Part shown: positions 47,620 to 56,514 of the stretch, piece after piece
Numbering within the stretch: the first letter of the stretch is position 1
Layout of the letters: the number at the start of each line of letters is the position of its first letter
Origin: Isoptericola croceus
Lineage (GTDB): Bacteria; Actinomycetota; Actinomycetes; Actinomycetales; Cellulomonadaceae
Direction: 5' to 3'
DNA length: 64,000 bases
Assembly (NCBI RefSeq): GCF_029382255.1
Contig: NZ_JARLLG010000001.1
Location: 1,116,001-1,180,000, forward strand
Position numbers and translations under genes: made by a program
The notes under the pieces: generated by a model
Databases searched by the model: none
What the model was told of the DNA's origin: nothing
Seen by the model: only the letters and a program-made list of their open reading frames with translations

Positions 47620-48540
47620 CTACGTGAGCAGCACGGCCGCGACGAGCAGGACCACCGGTGACGCGAGCGTCGTCACCAGGATGGTGTCCCGGGCCAGCAC
47701 CTCGCCCCGGCGGAAGCGGGCCGCGTAGTTGTAGATGTTCTGCGCCGTGGGCAGTGCGGCGAGCGTGACCGCCGAGTACACCGCGACGTCGTCGAGGCCG
47801 AACCCGTAGCGCGCCACGACGAACGCCACGGCCGGCATGACGACCGTCTTGAGCACGGCGGCGACCACCACGGGGGCGCGACCCTCCTCGCCGCGCAGCG
47901 GTCTCGAGCCACGGAGCGACATGCCGAAGGCGAGCAGGATCATCGGGATCGCGGCGCCGCCGAGGATCTCCAGCGGCGCGAGGACGACGTCGGGCACGGT
48001 GACCCCCGTCAGCGAGACCGCGGCGCCGGCCAGCGCCCCGAGGATGATCGGGTTGCGGACCGGCTGGCTGAGGACGAACCGTACGGAGAGCCGCCCGCCG
48101 CTGGTGGCGTCCAGCAGGAGCAGCACCAGCGGGGAGACGATCAGCAGCTGCAGCCCGATCACCGGGACCACCGCCGTCGCGTCGCCGAGCACGTAGACCG
48201 CCACCGGCAGGCCGATGTTGCCGGCGTTGACGTAGCCGGCGCCGAGCGCACCGATCGTGGCCTCGGGGACGCGCAGCCGGAACCACAGCAGGTTCACCGC
48301 GACGAAGACGACGGCGGCGCTCGCGGCGGCGCTCGCCTGCACCAGCAGCGGCGCACCCAGCAGGGCGCCGAGGTCGGCGTCGGCCACGACCGTGAACAGC
48401 AGCGCGGGGCTGGCGACGAAGAAGCCGACCCGGTTCAGGGTCTCGCGGGCGTCCGGTCCGCCGATGCGCAGCCGCGCGGAGACGTACCCGGCGGCGATGA
48501 CGACGCCGATGATCGCGAACCCGGTGAGGATGCCCTGCAC
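47620..48540 (-). CDS. AEC family transporter
   Basis: 306-residue membrane protein, about ten helices, Auxin Efflux Carrier family. Landmarks: the start ILTGFAIIGVVIAAGYVSAR, YVNAGNIGLPVAVYVLGD (first conserved Asn-Pro-like crossover region), SQPVRNPIILGALAG and ALPTAQNIYNYAARF near the end. Probably moves an organic acid or similar solute. GTG start one base after the DUF885 stop. The C-terminal codons exist twice in the chromosome (see repeats). Confidence 0.9.
   Translation of the reverse strand: MQGILTGFAIIGVVIAAGYVSARLRIGGPDARETLNRVGFFVASPALLFTVVADADLGALLGAPLLVQASAAASAAVVFVAVNLLWFRLRVPEATIGALGAGYVNAGNIGLPVAVYVLGDATAVVPVIGLQLLIVSPLVLLLLDATSGGRLSVRFVLSQPVRNPIILGALAGAAVSLTGVTVPDVVLAPLEILGGAAIPMILLAFGMSLRGSRPLRGEEGRAPVVVAAVLKTVVMPAVAFVVARYGFGLDDVAVYSAVTLAALPTAQNIYNYAARFRRGEVLARDTILVTTLASPVVLLVAAVLLT
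47622..47682. repeat. In-gene copy of the 61-base repeat
   Basis: Final codons of the functional AEC gene, 92% identical to 46868-46928 and in the same orientation. The two copies bound a 754-base segment (46929-47682). Confidence 0.85.
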
Positions 48541-48541
48541 G

Positions 48542-50311
48542 TCAGGCGAGCGCCTCGCGCAGCACGTCCAGGCCCACGGAGCCCAGCCCGAGCGCGCGGG
48601 CGTGGAAGGCGCGCAGCTCGAACTGCTCGCCACGCGCGGTGTCGGCTGCCCGGGCATCGTCGCGCGCCTGCTCCCACAACCGCTGCCCGACCTTGTACGA
48701 CGGCGCCTGGCCGGGCCAGCCGAGGTAGCGGTCCAGCTCGAAACGCACGAACGCCTCGGGCATGTTGACGTTGGCCAGCAGGAACGGCCACGCGTTGTCC
48801 GCGTCCCAGGACTCGCCCGTGCCGCCCCACGCGACCGGGAACTCCTTGCCCAGGTGCACACCGATGTCGAGGACGACCCGGGCGGCTCGCAGCCGCTGGG
48901 CGTCGAGCATGCCGAAGCGGTCGCCCGCGTCGTCCAGATAGCCCAGGTCCGCCATCAGCCGCTCGGCGTACAGCGCCCAGCCCTCACCGTGTCCGGAGAC
49001 CCAGCAGGCCAGGCGCCGCCACGAGTTCAGCGTGTCGCGGGCGGCGACAGCGGCGGCGCACTGCAGGTGGTGGCCCGGGACGCCCTCGTGGTAGACCGTC
49101 GTCTTCTCGCGCCACGTGTTGAACTCGGTGACACCCGGAGGGACGGACCACCACATGCGGCCCGGCCGGGAGAAGTCGTCGCTGGGCGGCGTGTAGTAGA
49201 TGCCGCCGGTCTGGGTCGGGGCGATCATGCACTCGATCGTGCGGACCGGGCCCTCGATGTCGAAGTGCGACCCGGCGAGGTCCGTGACGGCCTGGTCGGC
49301 GCAGCGCTGCATCCAGGCCTGCAGGGCTGCGCTGCCCTCGAGCCTGCGGGCGGGGTCGGCGTCGAGGGCGGCCACCGCGTCGGCGACCGTGGCGTCCGGG
49401 CCGGCGATCGCGCGGGCGAGCTCCTCCTGCTCGGCCACGATCCTGGCGAGCTCCTGCAGGCCCCACTCGTAGGTCTCGTCCAGGTCGACGGTCGCCCCGA
49501 GGAACTCCCGCGAGTAGCGCGAGTACGCCTCGCGCCCGACGCCGTCGGCCTCGGGGGCCCGCGGGGCGAGCTCGCGCTCGAGGAAGTCCGCCAGCTCACC
49601 GTACGCCTGGCGAGCCGCCGTGGCGCCGCGCTCGAGCTCGGCACGGACCAGGCTGCACGCGGACGAGTCGTCCAGCGTGCGGGCGGCCTGTTCGCCGGTC
49701 ACGAGGGCCGTGAACGTCGAGTCTGGGCCGGCGAGGTCACGCGCCTGCTCCACGGCGGCCCGCACCTGGCGGATCGCCGCGACGCGGCCGCGCTCCGCGC
49801 TCCACGTCAGCGACTCGGCGTACCCGGCGAGGGCCTGCGGGACGGCGTTGAGTCGCGCGGCGATGTTCTCCCATGCCTCGACCGTGTCGGTGGCCACCAC
49901 GTCGAACAGGTCGCGGAGCTGCTGCACCGGCGACTCGATGTTGTTCAGGCTGGCCTGCGGGTCGCCGGCCTCGTGCTGCTCGACGGCGAGCCCTACCCGC
50001 TCGCGCATCGCGGCCAGGGTGACCCGGTCGACGTCGTCCACCGGTGCCTGGCCGGAGGCCTCGAGCTCGTCGAGGCGGCGCAGCAGCGCCCGGTCGACCT
50101 CGGCGCGGGCTTCGTGGCCGGCCGGGGAGAGGTCGGGCAGCTCGTGGTCGTGGCCGGGCAGGCCCATCATGGTCGCGGCGTCGGGCCGCAGGGCCGCCAC
50201 GTCGCGGACGTAGACGTCGGCGACGGCGTCGAGGGGTGTGCTCGGGCGGCCGGTCGTGGGGGCTGCGCCGGCGCTGGTGGCGTCCGGGGCGCGCGAGGTG
50301 TCGTGAGTCAC
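48542..50311 (-). CDS. DUF885 family metallopeptidase-like protein
   Basis: 589 residues, no signal peptide. The HEGVPGHHLQ motif (zinc ligands HExxxHH-type) near residue 405 and the surrounding MWWSVPPGVTEFNTWREKTTVYHEG define DUF885. The N-terminal 250 residues are helical. Relatives are thought to be metallopeptidases, but activity is little tested. GTG start with a TAGCCT box 6 bases upstream. Co-transcribed with the AEC transporter (1-base gap). Confidence 0.9.
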   Translation of the reverse strand: MTHDTSRAPDATSAGAAPTTGRPSTPLDAVADVYVRDVAALRPDAATMMGLPGHDHELPDLSPAGHEARAEVDRALLRRLDELEASGQAPVDDVDRVTLAAMRERVGLAVEQHEAGDPQASLNNIESPVQQLRDLFDVVATDTVEAWENIAARLNAVPQALAGYAESLTWSAERGRVAAIRQVRAAVEQARDLAGPDSTFTALVTGEQAARTLDDSSACSLVRAELERGATAARQAYGELADFLERELAPRAPEADGVGREAYSRYSREFLGATVDLDETYEWGLQELARIVAEQEELARAIAGPDATVADAVAALDADPARRLEGSAALQAWMQRCADQAVTDLAGSHFDIEGPVRTIECMIAPTQTGGIYYTPPSDDFSRPGRMWWSVPPGVTEFNTWREKTTVYHEGVPGHHLQCAAAVAARDTLNSWRRLACWVSGHGEGWALYAERLMADLGYLDDAGDRFGMLDAQRLRAARVVLDIGVHLGKEFPVAWGGTGESWDADNAWPFLLANVNMPEAFVRFELDRYLGWPGQAPSYKVGQRLWEQARDDARAADTARGEQFELRAFHARALGLGSVGLDVLREALA

Positions 50312-50317
50312 GCCCCG

Positions 50318-50323
50318 AGGCTA
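50318..50323 (-). promoter_or_regulatory. Leaderless -10 for the DUF885 gene
   Basis: Minus-strand TAGCCT, 6 bases before the GTG at 50311. Confidence 0.45.
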
Positions 50324-50355
50324 TCCCAGCCTCGGTAACCGGTTGCCGACCGGCA

Positions 50356-50412
50356 CGAGCGTCTCTGTTCGTCAGGAATCAGCTGTCGATTCCTGACGAA
50401 CAGAGACGCTCG
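50356..50412. terminator. Perfect 25-bp hairpin
   Basis: Arms 50356-50380 and 50388-50412 are exact reverse complements with the 7-base loop AGCTGTC. It lies between two minus-strand genes, downstream of the DUF6458 gene. No U-tract follows on either strand. Longest perfect stem seen in the window. Confidence 0.7.
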
Positions 50413-50429
50413 CGGCTGCGCGGCGGTGG

Positions 50430-50651
50430 TCAGGCCGGTGGGGGCGGGCGGTCGTCGTACCGCTCGACCCGGTGGCTCGTGTGCGAGCGCTGCCTGGTCT
50501 GGACCATGCCCAGGATCAGCGCGAGGACACCGGCGGCGATGCAGATGTAGCCGACGATGTTGAGGTTGACGACCTCCCAGGTGTCCGGTGCGATCGCGAA
50601 GGCGAGGATCGCACCCACCACGATGAGGAAGATGCCTGTTCCGATACCCAT
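50430..50651 (-). CDS. DUF6458-type small membrane protein
   Basis: 73 residues with two helices: GIGTGIFLIVVGAILAFAI and LNIVGYICIAAGVLALILGMV, joined by DTWEVV, then a basic/Pro-rich tail (DDRPPPPA). Matches the small actinobacterial DUF6458 pattern; function unknown. ATG 50651 has GGAGG 9 bases upstream. The frame is open another 67 codons, but that part has no family likeness and overlaps the purN hairpin. The 197-base gap before purN holds only that hairpin. Confidence 0.8.
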   Translation of the reverse strand: MGIGTGIFLIVVGAILAFAIAPDTWEVVNLNIVGYICIAAGVLALILGMVQTRQRSHTSHRVERYDDRPPPPA

Positions 50652-50836
50652 CAGCGTGCCTCCAATCCCGGGCGGCGGGTGCCCGTTCACCTCGATCGTC
50701 GCGCGGACGCCCTGGTCACGCACGTGCGGCGATGCCGGACAGGGGGCGGGGCGCCGACGTGGACATGCCGGCGCTTGCCGGGCGGATCCTCGATGTGGCG
50801 TGACGCGACGAAGAGAACCAGCACCCACCGTGATCG

Positions 50837-50885
50837 CGTAGCGGAAACTCACGCATCCGCGACTGATGCGGAGGTTTCCGCTACG
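50837..50885. terminator. Long hairpin spanning the purN stop codon
   Basis: Outer 12-bp stem (50837-50848 with 50874-50885) encloses a 6-bp inner stem (CGCATC / GATGCG). The right arm and loop are purN coding sequence, including its TGA at 50849-50851. Probably the purN terminator. Confidence 0.6.
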
Positions 50886-51508
50886 TCGCCCGCCGGAGAT
50901 CCGCCGTCGGCGAACCAGGCGGCGACCACGTCGACGAGGAGGTCCTTCTCCGCGGCCTGTACGCGCGTACGCAAGGATGCGACGTCGTCGTCCGGCCGCA
51001 CGACGACGCCCGCCTGAGCGACGACCGGCCCCTCGTCGTACTCCGCGGTGACCTGATGGACCGTCACGCCGGTCCGCGACCTGCCATCGGCGAGGACGGC
51101 GGCGTGCACCCGGTCGCCGTACATGCCCTGGCCGCCGTAGGCGGGCAGCAGTGCGGGATGAGTGTTGAGGATCGCGCCGTCGAACGTGCTCAGGACCCGC
51201 GTTCCGAGCTTCTTCATGTACCCGGCGAGCACCACGAGATCGACACCGGCCTCTTCGAGCACGCTCAGCATCGCGACATCCAGCTCGGCCGGATCCGGAT
51301 GGGTCTTGCCACTGAGGTGTTGCGTCGTGACCCCATGGTGGCGCGCGGCGGTGAAGATCCCCGACGTGCTGTTGTTGCCGATCACCACCTCGACGTCCGC
51401 GGCGATGACCCCGTCGTCCACGGCGTCCATCAGACGTGCCGCCGTCGTGCCGCCGCCGGAGCCCAGGACGGCGAACCGGCCGCGAGGCCGCAGGGGGTCG
51501 CCGGTCAC
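50849..51508 (-). CDS. purN: Phosphoribosylglycinamide formyltransferase-like protein
   Basis: Formyl transfer to glycinamide ribonucleotide in purine synthesis. 219 residues. Start FAVLGSGGGTTAARLMDAV replaces the common SGGGSNLQ loop. Catalytic Asn and His are in ILNTHPALLPAYGG, and the Asp in EYDEGPVVAQ. GTG 51508 is chosen because it forms a GTGA overlap with the upstream gene; the frame is open to 51883 but that part is a shadow. Members with this divergent phosphate loop may act on other formyl acceptors, so the GAR substrate is likely but not certain. Confidence 0.82.
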   Translation of the reverse strand: MTGDPLRPRGRFAVLGSGGGTTAARLMDAVDDGVIAADVEVVIGNNSTSGIFTAARHHGVTTQHLSGKTHPDPAELDVAMLSVLEEAGVDLVVLAGYMKKLGTRVLSTFDGAILNTHPALLPAYGGQGMYGDRVHAAVLADGRSRTGVTVHQVTAEYDEGPVVAQAGVVVRPDDDVASLRTRVQAAEKDLLVDVVAAWFADGGSPAGDVAETSASVADA

Positions 51509-52065
51509 GGACGTTGCGAGCGACGGACGTCGTCCGCCCAGCCCCGGTGGTAGCGGGCCACCACGGTGTCCGATGCCGGTGCCCACCACACGGCGACCGG
51601 GTCGCCGGGGCGGGGGCCGGGAGCGTCGCCGTCGGCCACCATCAGGGACCAGGCGTCCTCGGCCGTGTCCTCGTCGCGGGGGTAGGTGAGCAGTCCGCGC
51701 AGCATCGTGCCGCCCGTGAGCTCGCGCACGGAGACGGTGACCGAGCCGGTCGTCGGCCGGGCGTCGGTCCGCAGCGCTGCCGCGGACCTGCGTTCCTGGC
51801 CGATCCGCTGGTCGTCGCGGTACCGGACGAGGGCCGCCACGGCGGTCACCGCCAGACCGCCCGTCAGGGCGAGCATGAGCCACATCTCAAGCTCGGCGGA
51901 CGGTTCGTCCACGAGCCGACGCGCCACGTACACGCCGACCGTCGCCAGGAGCGCGGGCAGCCACAACCATCGGCGCAGCCAGCCCGGGTGCCCGGGGTCC
52001 GGCACGTCGCCGAGCGGTGCCTCGACGTCGTCCGCGGTGCCGACCTGTTGCCAGACGACGCTCAC
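51505..52065 (-). CDS. Membrane protein of unknown function in the accE-purN cluster
   Basis: 186 residues. Two helices (about residues 27-46 and 55-75) followed by a cytoplasmic-looking domain rich in Asp/Arg with VAVWWAPASDTVVARYHRGW at the end. No family recognised. GTG start overlaps the accE stop and its stop overlaps the purN start, so translation is coupled on both sides. Confidence 0.7.
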   Translation of the reverse strand: MSVVWQQVGTADDVEAPLGDVPDPGHPGWLRRWLWLPALLATVGVYVARRLVDEPSAELEMWLMLALTGGLAVTAVAALVRYRDDQRIGQERRSAAALRTDARPTTGSVTVSVRELTGGTMLRGLLTYPRDEDTAEDAWSLMVADGDAPGPRPGDPVAVWWAPASDTVVARYHRGWADDVRRSQRP

Positions 52066-52304
52066 GAACGCAGGCTCCAGCGCCACGCGTCGGCGTTGTG
52101 CCGACCGGCGCGGCCGCCGAAGCTCTTGGCCGTCGCGCCCGCGCCGTTGCCGCGCAGGGTCCGGGTGTGGTTGGTCCACTCGTCGACCGGGGCGACGTCG
52201 TCGGGCTCGTCGCCGGACGACGACGCCGCGGCGAGGCCGGCGACGAGCGCGGCCACCTCGACGTCGTCGGGCTCGCCGCGCACCACGCGGAACTGGGCGT
52301 TCAC
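52062..52304 (-). CDS. accE: Acyl-CoA carboxylase epsilon subunit
   Basis: 80 residues. The start FRVVRGEPDDVEVAALVAGLAAA is the AccE signature; a Trp-containing C-terminal part follows (VDEWTNHTRTLRG, DAWRWSLRS). The subunit bridges and stimulates AccA3-AccD5 complexes. GTG start overlaps the previous gene's stop; the open frame extends 22 codons upstream into that gene. One gene downstream of accD5. Confidence 0.88.
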   Translation of the reverse strand: MNAQFRVVRGEPDDVEVAALVAGLAAASSSGDEPDDVAPVDEWTNHTRTLRGNGAGATAKSFGGRAGRHNADAWRWSLRS

Positions 52305-52846
52305 TGGTCGTCCTCCTCGTCGTCCGGGTCGTCGCCGAACCCTGGGGCCAGGCCGCGTGAGGCAGCCCATTCCATGACCTGGTAGCCGCCGTCCACGAGT
52401 CGTGCGGCAGCCGCCTCGCCCGCCTCGTCGAGCACCTCGATGACGCCGTCGAGGGTCATCGACGCCCCGGCCGGCGGGTCCGCCACGACGAAGCCCAGGT
52501 AGAACGCCTCGGCCGGCACCGTGCCCTCGGGCAGGTCCTCGTCCCGTTCGGCGTGCGCGTCCTGCGGGCCGGGTTCCCAGACGGACGACGTCAGGTCCGG
52601 GTGCATGCCCAGGGCGTCGTGGAGCCGGTCGAACACGGTCGCGTTGAGCGTGCCCACCCGGTTCTCCAGCGCGAGGATGCGGGGGTCCCCGTCCGCCTCG
52701 GAGGCTCCGAACTCCGCCCGGACACCGACGGCCGCATCGACGTACTCGTGCAGGGCGGATGTCAGGGCATCCACGGCACGGTGCATCGGCTCAGGGTCCA
52801 CGTCTCCCAGCGGGGCCGGGCCGTGGGTGGCGTCCTCGTGGCTCAT
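52301..52846 (-). CDS. Unknown acidic protein between accD5 and accE
   Basis: 181 residues, acidic, no signal or membrane segment. The N-terminal half is helical (AVDALTSALHEYVDAAVG...), the C-terminal half has VPAEAFYLGFVVADPPAGASM and an acidic tail DDPDDEEDDQ. No family recognised. It starts 20 bases after accD5 and overlaps accE by GTGA, so it is made together with the carboxylase subunits and might belong to their complex. That is inference from position only. Confidence 0.7.
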   Translation of the reverse strand: MSHEDATHGPAPLGDVDPEPMHRAVDALTSALHEYVDAAVGVRAEFGASEADGDPRILALENRVGTLNATVFDRLHDALGMHPDLTSSVWEPGPQDAHAERDEDLPEGTVPAEAFYLGFVVADPPAGASMTLDGVIEVLDEAGEAAAARLVDGGYQVMEWAASRGLAPGFGDDPDDEEDDQ

Positions 52847-52866
52847 CGCTCGATCTTCTCAGACGA

Positions 52867-54444
52867 TCACAGCGGGATGTTGCCGTGCTTCTTCGGAGGC
52901 AGGCTCGCACGCTTGGTCCGCAGCGCCCGCAGTGCACGGACGACCTGCACACGGGTCTCTGCGGGGCGGATCACCGCGTCGACGTAGCCGCGCTCGGCGG
53001 CGTCCCACGGGTTGACGATCCGCTCGGTGTACTCGTCGGTGAGCCGCTGGCGCTCGGTCTCGACATCCAGCCCAGCCTCCGCCGCCGACTTGAGCGCGCG
53101 CCGCTGCAGGATGTTCACGGCACCGGACGCGCCCATGACGGCGACCTGTGCCGTCGGCCAGGCGAGGTTGACGTCCGCGCCGAGCTGCTTGGAGCCCATG
53201 ACGATGTACGCGCCGCCGTACGCCTTGCGGGTGATGACGGTAACGAGCGGGACCGTGGCCTCGGCGTAGGCGTAGATGAGCTTGGCGCCGCGGCGGATGA
53301 TGCCGCTGTGCTCCTGCCCGACCCCGGGCAGGAACCCGGGGACGTCCACGAAGGTCAGCACCGGGATGTTGAAGGCGTCGCAGGTGCGCACGAACCGCGC
53401 CGCCTTCTCCGAGGCGTCGATGTCGAGGGTCCCGGCCATGGACTGCGGCTGGTTGGCGACGATGCCGACGCTCTGGCCCTCGACGTGCCCGAACCCGATG
53501 AGCACGTTCGGTGCGAACAGCGGCTGCACCTCGAGGAACGAGTCCGGGTCGAGCACGGTCTCGATGACGGCGCGCATGTCGTACGGCTGGTTGTCGCTGT
53601 CCGGGACGATCTCGTCGAGCGCCTCGTCGTCGGGTGTGACCTCGAGCTCGCTCTCCTCCTCGGGGGCGAACGTCGGGGCGTCCGACAGGTTGTTCTGCGG
53701 CAGGTACCCGACCAGGTGGCGCACGTAGTCGATCGCGTCGTCCTCGTCCTCGCCGAGGTAGTGCGCGACGCCCGACGTGGCGTTGTGGGTGCGCCCGCCG
53801 CCGAGCGTCTCGAAGTCCACGTCCTCGCCGGTGACCGTCTTGATGACGTCCGGGCCGGTGATGAACATGTTCGAGGTGCCGTCGGCCATGACGATGAAGT
53901 CGGTCAGCGCGGGGGAGTACACCGCGCCGCCCGCGCTCGGGCCGAGGATGAGCGAGATCTGCGGGATCACGCCCGACGCCGCGACGTTGCGCCGGAACAT
54001 CTCGGCGAACTGGGTGAGCGCCGCGACGCCCTCCTGGATCCGGGCGCCGCCGCCGTCGGAGATCCCGATGATCGGCACGCCGGTGCGCAGCGCGAGGTCC
54101 TGCACCTTGGCGATCTTCTCGCCGTGCACCTCGCCCAGCGAGCCGCCGAACACGGTGAAGTCCTGGGAGAACACGCAGACCTGACGGCCGTCGATCGTGC
54201 CGTGGCCCACCACGACACCGTCGCCCGGCAGCCGCTTGGCGTCCATGCCGAAGTTGCGGCTGCGATGAGTCGCCAGGGCGTCGACCTCGACGAAGCTGCC
54301 CTCGTCGAGCAGCGTGTCGATGCGCTCGCGGGCGGTCTTCTTGCCACGCGCGTGCTGCTTGGTCCGGGCGGTCTCCTCGGGCTCCGTGATCGCGGCGGCG
54401 CGGCGGCGCTCGAGCTCGGCGAGCTTGGCGGCAGTGGTGTTCAC
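52867..54444 (-). CDS. accD5: Acyl-CoA (propionyl-CoA) carboxylase beta subunit
   Basis: Carboxyltransferase subunit, 525 residues, crotonase-like double domain. Oxyanion-loop sequences [14 protein letters not shown] in the N-domain and [25 protein letters not shown] in the C-domain, plus [14 protein letters not shown], mark the PccB/AccD5 family. It probably makes methylmalonyl-CoA, perhaps malonyl-CoA, with AccA3. GTG 54444 is supported by a minus-strand TAGGGT 7 bases upstream; the long upstream frame is antisense to birA. Confidence 0.94.
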   Translation of the reverse strand: MNTTAAKLAELERRRAAAITEPEETARTKQHARGKKTARERIDTLLDEGSFVEVDALATHRSRNFGMDAKRLPGDGVVVGHGTIDGRQVCVFSQDFTVFGGSLGEVHGEKIAKVQDLALRTGVPIIGISDGGGARIQEGVAALTQFAEMFRRNVAASGVIPQISLILGPSAGGAVYSPALTDFIVMADGTSNMFITGPDVIKTVTGEDVDFETLGGGRTHNATSGVAHYLGEDEDDAIDYVRHLVGYLPQNNLSDAPTFAPEEESELEVTPDDEALDEIVPDSDNQPYDMRAVIETVLDPDSFLEVQPLFAPNVLIGFGHVEGQSVGIVANQPQSMAGTLDIDASEKAARFVRTCDAFNIPVLTFVDVPGFLPGVGQEHSGIIRRGAKLIYAYAEATVPLVTVITRKAYGGAYIVMGSKQLGADVNLAWPTAQVAVMGASGAVNILQRRALKSAAEAGLDVETERQRLTDEYTERIVNPWDAAERGYVDAVIRPAETRVQVVRALRALRTKRASLPPKKHGNIPL

Positions 54445-54451
54445 CCAAGTG

Positions 54452-54567
54452 ACCCTAGATGGTGGGATGCGACGAATCGATGCGCGACAGGCCTTGACGG
54501 TCCGTGGATCTTTGTGGGGACCGCACAATCTGCCGGTCTGGCGTGGACACGGCCGAGCCGCGACGAT
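54452..54567. promoter_or_regulatory. Divergent accD5/birA promoter region
   Basis: Minus-strand TAGGGT (54452-54457) is 7 bases before accD5 GTG; plus-strand GACGAT (54562-54567) is 6 bases before birA GTG. The 129-base region links carboxylase and biotin ligase expression. No clear operator palindrome seen. Confidence 0.45.
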
Positions 54568-54573
54568 GGATGG

Positions 54574-55428
54574 GTGAACCGTGAACCGCTGGACGTCGAC
54601 GCCCTCCGCCACGCCCTCTGCCACGCGGACGGCCCGCTCGCCCGGCTGGACGCCGTCGACGCCACGGCCTCGACGAGCTCCGACCTGGTTGCCCAGGTGC
54701 GTGCCGGGACCGCCCGGGCTCCTGCGGCGCTCGTCGCCGAGCACCAGACGGCCGGCCGGGGACGGGCGGGACGGTCCTGGGAGACGCCGCCGGGCGCGGC
54801 GCTGACCGTCTCGTTCCTGCTGCGACCGCAGGTGCCGCCTGCGGCACTCGGCTGGGTGCCGCTCGCGGCTGGGTTGGCCGTCGTGCGCACGTTGGCGATC
54901 CTCGGCTGCGACGCCCGCCTCAAGTGGCCCAACGACGTGCTCCTGCCGGCCGACACGCCTGCCGACGGACTGGGCGAGCACCGCAAGGTCGCGGGCGTGC
55001 TCGCGGAGGTGGTGCCCGACGCCGGTGCCCCGGCGGGCGAGCCGCCCGCCGTCGTCGTGGGCATCGGGGTCAACGTCTCGCAGCAGGCCGACGAGCTGCC
55101 GGTCCCGACGGCGACCTCGCTCGCTCTCGCAGGGGCTGCCGCCGACCGGGACGCGGTGCTGATCGGGCTGGCCCGTGAGCTGTCGGACGCCGTCGGGCGT
55201 CTCGAGGCGGCAGCGGGCGACGCGGCCGCCGCCGGGCTGGCCGCCGACTACGCGGCGGTGTCGGCGACGCTCGGCACCAGGGTGCGGGCCGAGCTCGCCG
55301 GAGGCGACGACGTCGTCGTCGGTTGGGCCGACCGGGTGGCGGACGACGGCGCGCTCGTGCTGGCGACCTCCGGTGGTGAGCGGGTGGTCACCGCGGGCGA
55401 CGTGCACCATCTGCGTGCGCACCCGTAG
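54574..55428 (+). CDS. birA: Biotin--[acetyl-CoA-carboxylase] ligase
   Basis: Attaches biotin to the BCCP lysine of AccA3. 284 residues, class I ligase with no N-terminal DNA-binding domain. Biotinoyl-AMP loop [33 protein letters not shown] and VVGIGVNV are all present. A C-terminal SH3-like domain ends the protein ([16 protein letters not shown]). The GTG start is set by the family N-terminus and the -10 box. Confidence 0.95.
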   Translation: MNREPLDVDALRHALCHADGPLARLDAVDATASTSSDLVAQVRAGTARAPAALVAEHQTAGRGRAGRSWETPPGAALTVSFLLRPQVPPAALGWVPLAAGLAVVRTLAILGCDARLKWPNDVLLPADTPADGLGEHRKVAGVLAEVVPDAGAPAGEPPAVVVGIGVNVSQQADELPVPTATSLALAGAAADRDAVLIGLARELSDAVGRLEAAAGDAAAAGLAADYAAVSATLGTRVRAELAGGDDVVVGWADRVADDGALVLATSGGERVVTAGDVHHLRAHP

Positions 55429-55463
55429 CGCGGACGTCCAGGTTTCGCCCAGGTGACGCTGGC

Positions 55464-55469
55464 TACAGT
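55464..55469 (+). promoter_or_regulatory. Leaderless -10 for the cyclase
   Basis: TACAGT followed by 6 bases and GTG at 55476. Confidence 0.5.
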
Positions 55470-55475
55470 GACCCC

Positions 55476-56510
55476 GTGACGAGCGACACCCCTCAGGACA
55501 GGACCCCCGCGGTGGACGACGCCGCAGGCCGGGTCGACGAGGCGATCCTCGGCGGCCCGCGCGTCTACACGCTCGACGACCTCGTGACGGGCACGGGCCT
55601 CTCGCGCGAATTCGTCGAGTCCTACTGGCGATGGCTGGGGCTGCCGGTCACGCGTGATGACGAGGCGCGGTTCACGGCGGCGGACAGGGAGTCGCTGCGG
55701 GAGATCGGTGCGTTGATCGACCAGGGCCAGCTCGACGAGCAGGCGCAGATGACGCTGATCCGCTCGCTCGGGCACACTGCCGACCGGCTGGCGCTGTGGC
55801 AGGTCGAGGCGTTCGTCGAGCACCTCGGCCGCCGGTTCGAGCTGGACGACGTGAGTGCGCGGCTCGCGGCGCTCGAGCACATCCCCGGGTTCGCCGACAT
55901 CCTGGCGCGTCAGCTCGAGCACGCGTGGCGACGCCAGCTCGCGGCACTCATGGGCCGGTTCGCCACGGAGTTCGGCGGCGCCCAGGGTGCTCGCCCGGTG
56001 CCGGACGAGCTTCCGCTGCGACGGGCGGTCGGGTTCGCCGACATCGTCTCGTTCACCAAGCGCACCGCCGGGCTCGGGTCGCAGGAGCTGTCGGCGTTCG
56101 TCCAGCAGTTCGAGGCTCGCGCGCGGGACGTGATCACCGAGGCGGGTGGTCGGGTCGTGAAGACGATCGGTGACGCCGTGCTGTTCGTGGCCGACGACGT
56201 CACGACCGGCGCGGAGTGCGCGCTCGGGCTCGCGGCCCCGCACGCCACCGAGCAGGAGATCCCGGTGCGGGTGGGCTTCGTGTGGGGTCGGGTGCTGTCG
56301 CGGTTCGGCGACGTGTTCGGTCCTGACGTCAACCTCGCCTCGCGCATCACGGAGCTGGCCGAGCCTGCCAGCGTGCTGGTGGACCCGCCGACGGCGGCGC
56401 TGCTGGCGTCGTCGCCGCGCTATGCGCTCACGGCGCAGACCCCGCAGGAGGTCCAGGGCCTCGGCGAGATCACGCCGGTGCGCCTGCACCGCGCCTACAC
56501 GGCGTCGTAG
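55476..56510 (+). CDS. Class III adenylate cyclase with N-terminal regulatory domain
   Basis: 344 residues, cytosolic. The C-terminal catalytic domain (from about 180) has the metal-binding FADIVSFT, the adenine-selecting Lys in VVKTIGDAV, the second metal Asp of that motif, and VNLASRITE with the transition-state Asn and Arg. The N-terminal part ([27 protein letters not shown]... then a helical segment) resembles the autoinhibitory domain of mycobacterial Rv1264, a pH-responsive cyclase. Should make cAMP for a CRP/GlxR regulator such as one acting at 19767. Convergent with the next gene, 4 bases apart. Confidence 0.92.
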   Translation: MTSDTPQDRTPAVDDAAGRVDEAILGGPRVYTLDDLVTGTGLSREFVESYWRWLGLPVTRDDEARFTAADRESLREIGALIDQGQLDEQAQMTLIRSLGHTADRLALWQVEAFVEHLGRRFELDDVSARLAALEHIPGFADILARQLEHAWRRQLAALMGRFATEFGGAQGARPVPDELPLRRAVGFADIVSFTKRTAGLGSQELSAFVQQFEARARDVITEAGGRVVKTIGDAVLFVADDVTTGAECALGLAAPHATEQEIPVRVGFVWGRVLSRFGDVFGPDVNLASRITELAEPASVLVDPPTAALLASSPRYALTAQTPQEVQGLGEITPVRLHRAYTAS

Positions 56511-56514
56511 CGCC

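Noticed and set aside
50652-50852. 67-codon N-terminal extension of the DUF6458 protein
   Set aside because: Arg/Pro-rich without family likeness, overlaps the purN hairpin, and a good ribosome site precedes ATG 50651.
51509-51883. Longer PurN starting at 51883
   Set aside because: The extra 125 codons are a shadow of the overlapping membrane-protein gene; the GTGA overlap at 51505-51508 and the family N-terminus support the short form.
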